A stretch of 27,616 nucleotides of DNA. It comes from CAZZCP01 sp964653235. GTDB lineage: Bacteria > Bdellovibrionota > Bdellovibrionia > Bdellovibrionales > UBA840. This document shows, piece by piece, positions 8,069 to 13,958 of this stretch (the stretch's first letter is position 1; each line of letters opens with the position of its first letter). The notes below the pieces were generated by a model. It had not been told where the DNA came from, did not search any database, and worked only from the letters and a program-made list of their open reading frames with translations. The translations under genes were made by a program, and so were the position numbers. The stretch spans positions 1 to 27,616 of the forward strand of contig CAZZCP010000027.1 in the NCBI GenBank assembly GCA_964653235.1, in the 5' to 3' direction.

Positions 8069-8567
8069 CAAGTACAAGAGAGTGCCTAATTTCTCCTTGG
8101 TGAATTAATTTGAAAAGTTGTTTTTTATTGCAACGAAAAAATTCAATTTCTTCATAAGGATCTAATCTTTGTTCTCCAACTGGGTAAATATCTTTTGCTA
8201 CATAGAGGTGTAGCTGGTTTTTCATAAGAGCCGGATTGGGAAGATGGGAATGCCAGAGCTCTATTTTATCGGTAGTGTGACCAGTCTCTTCTTCTAGTTC
8301 TCGTATTGCTGCTTTCTCTTTCTCTTCTCCAGGATCAACAAATCCACCTGGAATTTCAATCTCAAAGCTTTGCGAAGCCTGCCTAAATTGACGAATCAGT
8401 AATAAGTCGCCGTTTTCAAAGATAGGTAGAATTTGTACCCAATCGTCAGAACCAATTGTATAATAATTCAGCTTTTTACCATCAGGGAGTCCACATTCTT
8501 CACTATTCACAGTAAAGAAGGCATTTTCATAAATAACTGATTGCGAAATGGTTTTCCAGGCTTTCAT
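8019..8567 (-). CDS. NUDIX hydrolase, ADP-ribose pyrophosphatase-like
   Basis: Hydrolyses a nucleoside diphosphate linked to another moiety. The Nudix box GX5EX7REUXEEXGU is complete: it begins at Gly75 (GFVDPGE) and runs to RELEEETGH (89-97), with the metal-binding glutamates intact. The segment LLLIRQFRQASQSFEIEIPGG just before the box is characteristic of the ADP-ribose pyrophosphatase (NudF/NUDT5-like) group, which recycles ADP-ribose; this substrate assignment is from family resemblance. The C-terminus has FFRCNKKQLFKLIHQGEI, typical of the group. Length is 182 residues and no signal peptide is present. It is divergent from ttcA (58 bases apart) and its 3' end overlaps cysE by 50 bases tail-to-tail. 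Confidence 0.9.
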   Translation of the reverse strand: MKAWKTISQSVIYENAFFTVNSEECGLPDGKKLNYYTIGSDDWVQILPIFENGDLLLIRQFRQASQSFEIEIPGGFVDPGEEKEKAAIRELEEETGHTTDKIELWHSHLPNPALMKNQLHLYVAKDIYPVGEQRLDPYEEIEFFRCNKKQLFKLIHQGEIRHSLVLASLSFYLCHELKEDLL

Positions 8568-8625
8568 TTTTTCTTGTGCCTTTAAATCTAGTTTTCAGTT
8601 TTAGTTCTATCTGGTAAATCAAATT

Positions 8626-9402
8626 ATGTCTCTAGAAAAAAAAATCTTTCATGCTGTTGGAACTGCTATTCAAGATTTTGATTTGATCTCAAAGAATGAT
8701 AGAATTTTGGTTGGTATATCTGGAGGAAAAGACTCATGGGTTCTATTGCATGTTTTGAGTCAGCTTAAAAAACGTGCTCCGGTTCACTTTGACTTCATAG
8801 CAGTTAATATTGATCAGGGGTTTGTAGGATTTCGCCAAGACCGTATTGAAGAGTGGCTTGAGAAAAGAAATATCGCCTATCATATGCACTCTTTCAATAC
8901 TGCTCAAATTCTTGAAGAGAAAATGCAAGCCAATCAAACGCCATGCAGCCTGTGTTCTCGTCTTCGTCGAGGTAGTTTAACAGGTTTAGCTGAAAAGTTA
9001 AAATGCAATAAAATGGCTCTCGGGCACCATTTGGATGACTTTGTTGAAACTCTTCTTTTAAATCAGTTCTTTGCCGGCAAGCTAGCGAGTATGTCTGTAA
9101 ACTGGAAACCTAAAGAACGTGAAGTAAGATTGATTCGGCCTTTGGTGTATGTTCATGAATCTTGGATTCAAGCCTATGTAGAGGAAATTGATGTTCCTAT
9201 AGTAGCTTGCGGCTGTCCTCTTGAGTGCGGGGATTCTAAAAATTTTAGTAGCCAAAGGCGAAAAATGAAAAATCTCCTAAAATACTTAGAATCAGAAATA
9301 CCTAATGTTAAATCATCTTTGCTCAATAGTTTAAAGAATCCTCAAGCCTCTCATTTATTGTTAAAGCCAGATACAATAAATGAATCAATTTTAGGTAAAT
9401 GA
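8626..9402 (+). CDS. ttcA: TtcA-family tRNA 2-thiocytidine biosynthesis protein
   Basis: PP-loop ATPase that thiolates cytidine 32 of certain tRNAs, using ATP and a 4Fe-4S cluster. The PP-loop SGGKDS is at residues 32-37, the cluster-binding CxxC is C107-SL-C110 in TPCSLCSRLRRG, and GHHLDDFVETLLLNQFF is the family's conserved adenylation-site segment. The third cluster ligand is likely one of the cysteines in CGCPLEC (195-201). At 258 residues it is shorter than E. coli TtcA (311) at the C-terminus. The paralogous TilS and TtuA groups are excluded by the CxxC placement and the CSRLRRG segment. Its ATG starts a short divergent region shared with the NUDIX gene; its end overlaps the convergent HAD gene by 52 bases. 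Confidence 0.9.
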   Translation: MSLEKKIFHAVGTAIQDFDLISKNDRILVGISGGKDSWVLLHVLSQLKKRAPVHFDFIAVNIDQGFVGFRQDRIEEWLEKRNIAYHMHSFNTAQILEEKMQANQTPCSLCSRLRRGSLTGLAEKLKCNKMALGHHLDDFVETLLLNQFFAGKLASMSVNWKPKEREVRLIRPLVYVHESWIQAYVEEIDVPIVACGCPLECGDSKNFSSQRRKMKNLLKYLESEIPNVKSSLLNSLKNPQASHLLLKPDTINESILGK

Positions 9403-10073
9403 GAAGGAATATCTGCTTTTTCAGAGTGAACTGAATCAAAATGAATGAGATCGATTTCTGGGTGTTCTTTTGCAATCAATACCAAATTTTTTGGTTCATT
9501 GTCGATAAAGTGAATTTTTTTAAAATCTGATTTTATCTTTAAAAGGTAGTCTGATTTGTATTCATCATCTTTAATACTTCGATGTGGTTTAATATTGATA
9601 GAGCTTTTATCAAAAGCCTCACAGTAGAGCTTGTCATCAATCAAACGTTGTCTGGTGCCTATTCCCATTCTTTCTTCATCCCTTCCGGTCAGAAAAGAAA
9701 TATGAGCCCCTAAATCTGCAAAGTGATCAACCCAGTCTTTAGCGCCATCTTCTAGGATATCATATTGAATGTAATGATTCGAAAAAAATCTTTCTAACCA
9801 AAACCTTTTAAAATGATCAAGAAAGTGATCTTCAAGGCTCTCCATCCCTATATTGCGAAAAATATTTTCTGGATAATAAGTAATGTGCTCTAGTTGAATC
9901 TTGAGAATATTCTCACATTGCTCAGGATAGTCTAAATGATGAGATTCTGCATAATCTTTTAAAATGGCTAAATGTCTCATACTGAGATCATAGAGTGTAG
10001 AATCGAGATCGAAAACCACCAGCTGGTTTCCACCTTTCTCGATACTTTCTTTGATTTGCAGAAGTGGATGCAT
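9351..10073 (-). CDS. HAD-superfamily hydrolase
   Basis: Cytoplasmic haloacid-dehalogenase type phosphatase of unknown substrate. With the start chosen here (ATG at 10073) it has 240 residues and motif I is VVFDLDST, with the nucleophile Asp22 and the general acid Asp24. SFLTGRDE is a motif II (Thr) and HFIDNEPKN is a motif IV with the metal-binding Asp. The cap region between them is helical (about residues 30-130). An in-frame TTG at 10160 would add 29 residues (MRHNLKIIDFYLDFYSK...) in front; I prefer the ATG because it sits at the usual distance before the catalytic strand, although neither start has a clear SD. The 3' end overlaps ttcA by 52 bases. The substrate cannot be named. Confidence 0.82.
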   Translation of the reverse strand: MHPLLQIKESIEKGGNQLVVFDLDSTLYDLSMRHLAILKDYAESHHLDYPEQCENILKIQLEHITYYPENIFRNIGMESLEDHFLDHFKRFWLERFFSNHYIQYDILEDGAKDWVDHFADLGAHISFLTGRDEERMGIGTRQRLIDDKLYCEAFDKSSINIKPHRSIKDDEYKSDYLLKIKSDFKKIHFIDNEPKNLVLIAKEHPEIDLIHFDSVHSEKADIPSHLPKIDSFIVSGFNNK

Positions 10074-10272
10074 ATTCAAAATGTAAAGAAAATCTGCAAT
10101 AAAAACAAGTTTTGAATAAAAATCTAAATAGAAATCAATAATTTTTAAATTGTGTCTCAAAAGCTATCAAAATCTGTTTCTATTTAAGATGGTAAAAGCT
10201 GATTTTTGGTTCAAGATAAAGTCTATCTTTTAAAGGTCCGATTTTAATTAGGTATTTTATTTTGGGGGACAA

Positions 10273-11103
10273 ATGGCAAAAAAATATTTTGTTTCAAAAG
10301 ATGAGCAGAGCTTAGGGCCATTTACAATTGAAGAAATTGGAAAGATGATCAAGTCACAAGATTTGAGTGTGATTGATTACATTTATGATGAGGATCAGGA
10401 AGACTGGTGCTCCCTTATGCAATTTGAAGCAGTTCAAGAATTTTTAGCAAAAAAGAAACCAAAGATAAAACCTGTAGCTGAAAAGATTAGTCCAGATAAA
10501 ACAGAAATCACAGATATTAAAGGAAAACTAGTACAAACGAAAGATCCTGAGAAGCAAGAATGGTATGTGCTCAAAGGAGAAAAAAAATATGGTCCATTTA
10601 CCTATACTGATATAGTCCGTATGTTACAAGAAAAATCAATTTTCGAATTTGATTATATATGGCAAAAGAAAATGGATTCATGGCAAAGAATTGCAGAAAC
10701 CGACTGCTTTAGTAAAGAGCAGATAAAAAAGCTTCAAAAAGATCATACTAGCGATAGCGAGGTCTTTTTTCGTCGCCGACACTCACGTGCGAATATTGGA
10801 TCTTCTATAATTGTTCACGATAATCAGAAAGTTTGGAAAGGTAAAGGTATTGAGATCAGTGAAGGGGGTTGTGGATTAGAGATCAACAACTCAATGTTGC
10901 TTCCAGGAAATAAAATTTTTATACATTTTAAACCTGCAGAAGATCTCCCTTCTTTCAATGCTGTCTGTGAAATTGTAAGTAAAAAGTTTGTTAAAAATAT
11001 TAAGGCAGAAAATACACCCATTCGCTATGGTGTGAAGTTCATAAGTATTGAAAGTGAAGTCAAGAAAGACATTCGTAAGATCATTAAAAGCAAGGCTGCT
11101 TGA
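10273..11103 (+). CDS. Cytoplasmic protein with two GYF_2-like domains and a C-terminal PilZ domain
   Basis: Two GYF_2/DUF4339-like modules are visible: residues 4-60 (KKYFVSKDEQSLGPFTIEEI, DEDQEDWCSL) and 97-150 (EWYVLKGEKKYGPFTYTDIV, WQKKMDSWQRI). A lysine-rich linker of about 35 residues separates them. A PilZ domain follows (about 165-270): RRRHSR contains the RxxxR motif (Arg168/Arg172), and EISEGGCGLEI corresponds to (D/N)xSxxG, with Glu194 in the D/N position. PilZ domains bind cyclic di-GMP; the Glu change leaves binding plausible but unproven. No signal peptide or TM segment is seen. The start has a strong GGGGGA SD. It lies 64 bases before the Glt-like operon, so a signal-to-machine adaptor role is an attractive inference. 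Confidence 0.87.
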   Translation: MAKKYFVSKDEQSLGPFTIEEIGKMIKSQDLSVIDYIYDEDQEDWCSLMQFEAVQEFLAKKKPKIKPVAEKISPDKTEITDIKGKLVQTKDPEKQEWYVLKGEKKYGPFTYTDIVRMLQEKSIFEFDYIWQKKMDSWQRIAETDCFSKEQIKKLQKDHTSDSEVFFRRRHSRANIGSSIIVHDNQKVWKGKGIEISEGGCGLEINNSMLLPGNKIFIHFKPAEDLPSFNAVCEIVSKKFVKNIKAENTPIRYGVKFISIESEVKKDIRKIIKSKAA

Positions 11104-11128
11104 AAAGTAAAATTATTTGCTCAATGTT

Positions 11129-11171
11129 GCATGTATCTGATGGGCTAACTCTTATTGGGGTAGATACATGC
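11129..11171. promoter_or_regulatory. 10-bp perfect inverted repeat covering the start codon of the VWA lipoprotein gene
   Basis: GCATGTATCT (11129-11138) and AGATACATGC (11162-11171) are exact reverse complements, separated by 23 bases. The right arm contains the ATG (11168-11170), and the purine-rich SD candidate (GGGG, 11157-11160) is in the loop next to the stem. In RNA this would form a hairpin that hides the start codon; in DNA it could be an operator for a dimeric regulator. It lies in the 64-base gap between the GYF-PilZ gene and the first gene of the Glt-like operon, and no T-run follows, so it is not an ordinary terminator. Confidence 0.6.
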
Positions 11172-12157
11172 GTGCATCTAGAATGCCATTTACATTCGTT
11201 TTTTTGATTTCAATCCTGTCTTGTTCAAACAATGCAGGCTTTGAAGTGACTCCTGTATCACAGGCTTTAGAACAAAAAGCAGAGTTCAATACTAAAGTAG
11301 ATATCTTATTTGTGATAGACAACTCAGATTCAATGCTATCAAAACAGAACAAGCTTTTAAGCGAGGTCGATGATTTTTTTATGGCCCTAAAAAATACGGG
11401 ATTAGATTTTCGCATAGCTTCAGTTACAACAGATATGAGAAAAAATCTATCCTATCCAGCCTATTTAAAAGCCCAGGGAAGAATAGTCGGTGAGCCAAAA
11501 GTCATTGATCAAAACTCTGAGAACTATGAATTGGCTCTAGAGAAAATGATTCAATTAGGAAATGATGGCTCAAGTGTCGAACAAGGCTTAGCTGCCATGA
11601 GAATGGCTCTTAGTCCAGAAATGCTATCAGGAGAAAATCAGAATTTTTTACGTGAAGATGCAATGTTGGCCCTAATTTTTCTAAGCGATGAAGACGATAT
11701 GAGCTCTGGCGAAGTAGAAGAATATATGAACTTTTTAAATGATTTAAAACCAAATTTTGAGTCTGGTAACTCTGCTTGGGTTGCTAATTTCTTAGGTGTA
11801 ACCGATCTGAACAGTGAATGTCTTAGTAATCCTGAATACAACTTTGCTGATCCTGGTTTAAGATATATGGAACTTGTTACTGCATCTGAGGGAGAGAGTT
11901 TTTCAATTTGCAAGGCCTCTCTTAGTGAAGGACTGACAAATGTTCGAAAGAGAATCATGTCCTATCTTACCGATTTTGTTTTGGCTTATGAAGTCTATGA
12001 AGAAAGTATTGAAGTAAGAGTAGATGGTGAAGTCATATTAAATGACAAACAAAATGGTTGGTCTTTCGAAGCTAGCCGAAACACCTTAAGATTTCATGGC
12101 ACAGCCATTCCAAGTTTAAACTCAGAAATAATTATATTTTATAGAAGAAGGATTTAA
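11168..12157 (+). CDS. VWA-domain lipoprotein heading the Glt/Agl-like operon
   Basis: The N-terminus MRASRMPFTFVFLISILSC is a lipoprotein signal peptide with Cys19 as the likely acylated residue, followed by SNNAGFEV. A von Willebrand A-like domain begins with VDILFVIDNSDSM: Asp51, Ser53 and Ser55 form the DxSxS metal-binding (MIDAS) motif. A helix (LLSEVDDFFMALKNTGLDFRIA) and the strand FRIASVTTD follow, as in VWA folds, then LIFLSDEDDMSSGE. The C-terminal ~70 residues are beta-like. I know no gene name; similar VWA lipoproteins are frequent in Bdellovibrio and myxobacteria. VWA domains mediate metal-dependent protein binding, so adhesion or assembly of the envelope complex is possible. It is nine bases before the ExbB gene. 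An alternative ATG at 11183 lacks an SD. Confidence 0.85.
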   Translation: MRASRMPFTFVFLISILSCSNNAGFEVTPVSQALEQKAEFNTKVDILFVIDNSDSMLSKQNKLLSEVDDFFMALKNTGLDFRIASVTTDMRKNLSYPAYLKAQGRIVGEPKVIDQNSENYELALEKMIQLGNDGSSVEQGLAAMRMALSPEMLSGENQNFLREDAMLALIFLSDEDDMSSGEVEEYMNFLNDLKPNFESGNSAWVANFLGVTDLNSECLSNPEYNFADPGLRYMELVTASEGESFSICKASLSEGLTNVRKRIMSYLTDFVLAYEVYEESIEVRVDGEVILNDKQNGWSFEASRNTLRFHGTAIPSLNSEIIIFYRRRI

Positions 12158-12166
12158 GGGGGATTT

Positions 12167-12886
12167 ATGGGTAATTTATGGAATATTATAGTAGAAGGAG
12201 GAGTACCAATAGTAGCAATACTACTAATTGGAGCCTTAGGTGTAGGGATCATCGTAGAAAGAGTTCACGCTCTTTACTTTCGCTATACACTTGATTCTAA
12301 AGCTTTTATTGAAAAGATTAAGGGCTATATTATGGCTGACAAAATCTCGGAAGCCACTAAACTTGCTGATTCTCACGCAGAAACTCCTCTTGGAAAAGTT
12401 ACAAAAGCTATTCTTGAAAGATCAAATCGAGACGATGAATCTATACAACAGGCACTTGATATAAGTATGGCAGAATCAATTCCACTCTTAACTCGACGAC
12501 TTGGTTATTTATCAATGATATCTAATGTTGCTACTTTAATTGGTCTTTTGGGTACTATTTATGGTCTTATAATGTCTTTTGAAGCTGTTTCTTTTGCTGA
12601 TCCTTCGCAAAAGCAAACCTTACTTGCACAAGGCATTTCAATGTCAATGAATACTACGGCATTTGGTCTGGCTGTAGCAATTCCCGTTATGATTTTTTAT
12701 GCCTTCTTGCATGCTCGTCAAAATGCTTTGGTTGAAGATCTAGGGGCAAATACTGCGAAGGTCATTGATGTATTATCTGCGAGAAACTATCAAGGTTTTA
12801 ATACTGATGAGCTCTACCCAAGTCAACTTGGAATTCAAACTATGAAAGACATAGATGCTCCTCCACCCAGCAATAAGGCAGCTTAA
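12167..12886 (+). CDS. TolQ/ExbB/MotA-family proton-channel protein (AglR-like)
   Basis: Inner-membrane stator subunit that, with TolR/ExbD partners, converts proton flow into motion. Three TM segments are seen at about residues 12-33, 118-140 and 162-182, in the ExbB arrangement. The conserved TM2 stretch is NVATLIGLLGTIYGLIMSF and TM3 carries LAQGISMSMNTTAFGLAVAI, including the channel-lining threonines. Length is 239 residues, normal. The SD is AAGGGGGA. The two next genes are both ExbD/TolR, the same one-plus-two set as AglR-AglQ-AglS of Myxococcus, so an AglR-like role is favoured over TolQ; no tolA, tolB or pal gene is nearby. The first 25 codons are enriched in GTA, ATA and CTA compared with the rest of the gene. 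Confidence 0.92.
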   Translation: MGNLWNIIVEGGVPIVAILLIGALGVGIIVERVHALYFRYTLDSKAFIEKIKGYIMADKISEATKLADSHAETPLGKVTKAILERSNRDDESIQQALDISMAESIPLLTRRLGYLSMISNVATLIGLLGTIYGLIMSFEAVSFADPSQKQTLLAQGISMSMNTTAFGLAVAIPVMIFYAFLHARQNALVEDLGANTAKVIDVLSARNYQGFNTDELYPSQLGIQTMKDIDAPPPSNKAA

Positions 12887-12895
12887 GGAATAAGA

Positions 12896-13459
12896 ATGAG
12901 ATATCGAAGAAGAAGCATTCGCCAAAGAATAGAAGATGCCAATTTTGATTTAAATTTGGCTCCTATGCTAGACATGATGGTGGCATTAGTACCTTTTCTA
13001 TTGCTTTCGATTGCTTTTGTACGATTGGTTGTAGTTGATACACCTATTCCTCAACCAGTTCAATCTGCCATCGAGAAGAATAAAAAAGATAAAAATCCTA
13101 AAGTTGTGATTAATATGCATATTCATCATAAAAAAGGGGTTAGAATTGCAATTCAAGACCGTGGTAAAAGAAAAAACATCTTAATTCCATTAAAAGATTC
13201 TGCATTTGATGTTGAGAATGTTCATCAAAATCTTGTACAGCTCAAACAGAAATATCCGCAAGTTTTTAAGATGGAAGTCTTTCCAACCGAACTTGTAGCC
13301 TACAAAGATATTATCAGTCTGATGGATTCAGCTAGGTCAAGTCTGAAAGAAGATCCTGAGCTCTATATAGAAGATCCAGCTACTGGAAAGAAGATTGTAA
13401 CGAAGTTGATGTTTCCCAACATTACATTTGGAAACATTATAGGAGATAAAAATGGCTAG
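12896..13459 (+). CDS. ExbD/TolR-family protein, first copy (AglQ/AglS-like)
   Basis: Bitopic inner-membrane stator partner. A basic N-terminal tail (RYRRRSIRQR) is followed by LNLAPMLDMMVALVPFLLL, a TM segment with the proton-carrying aspartate Asp26 in the position known to be essential in ExbD/TolR/AglQ. The periplasmic part (about residues 48-187) contains KVVINMHIHHKKGVRIAI, the usual beta strand, and FPTELVAYKDIISLMDSAR, which matches the ExbD dimerisation fold. At 187 residues it is slightly long. It starts nine bases after the ExbB stop and overlaps the second ExbD by eight bases, so all three are made together. Confidence 0.92.
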   Translation: MRYRRRSIRQRIEDANFDLNLAPMLDMMVALVPFLLLSIAFVRLVVVDTPIPQPVQSAIEKNKKDKNPKVVINMHIHHKKGVRIAIQDRGKRKNILIPLKDSAFDVENVHQNLVQLKQKYPQVFKMEVFPTELVAYKDIISLMDSARSSLKEDPELYIEDPATGKKIVTKLMFPNITFGNIIGDKNG

Positions 13460-13958
13460 AGTTAGAACTCGGCATAGAGTGAGACAAGCGAGCTATTCTC
13501 TTCAACTAACGGCTATGGTTGATTTATTCACTATATTATTGGTTTTCCTTTTAAAGTCTTACAGTACAAGTTCAATTCAAGTTTCACAAATTGATGACCT
13601 TAGATTACCAACCTCATCAGCTGTTAGCGAACCAGAAGAGGCTTTACTTTTAGTGGTATCAAAAAAAGGTATTTATATTGATGATAAACAGGTCGTACCT
13701 ATGAAGGATGGTAATATAGAAGAAAACTATCTAGATGTAAGTGATCGTCATTTTATTCGCAAGCTTTACGAAGAACTCGACAAAGAAGCGAAAAAGTCTT
13801 TAGAAATAGCTGAAAAGAACGATAAACATAAGTTTAAAGGAAACTTGATAGTTCAGGCAGATCATAACTTAAATTATGCAATATTAAAACGTGTGATGTA
13901 TACAAGTATGCTTGCAGGCTACGCAGATGTAAAACTCGGCTTGATGGGATTTGAGTAA
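13452..13958 (+). CDS. ExbD/TolR-family protein, second copy (AglS/AglQ-like)
   Basis: Second, clearly different ExbD paralogue of 168 residues. YSLQLTAMVDLFTILLVFLLK is the single TM helix with the essential aspartate Asp24. The periplasmic domain has LLLVVSKKGIYIDDKQV and GNLIVQADHNLNYAILKRVM, the standard ExbD beta strands and helix ending in a KLGLMGFE tail. Its start lies within the end of the first ExbD (ATAAAAATGG) and its stop overlaps the next gene by one base. In the Myxococcus gliding motor two TolR homologues are needed with one TolQ homologue; the same layout here suggests a heteromeric stator, though this is inference. Confidence 0.92.
   Translation: MARVRTRHRVRQASYSLQLTAMVDLFTILLVFLLKSYSTSSIQVSQIDDLRLPTSSAVSEPEEALLLVVSKKGIYIDDKQVVPMKDGNIEENYLDVSDRHFIRKLYEELDKEAKKSLEIAEKNDKHKFKGNLIVQADHNLNYAILKRVMYTSMLAGYADVKLGLMGFE

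Noticed and set aside
10074..10160. 29-residue N-terminal extension of the HAD protein from a TTG start
   Set aside because: It adds a sequence without a family counterpart before the catalytic strand; the internal ATG gives the normal HAD beginning.
10213..10229. 6-bp inverted repeat AAGATA/TATCTT upstream of the GYF-PilZ gene
   Set aside because: Too short and AT-rich to distinguish from chance in AT-rich DNA; no T-run typical of a terminator.
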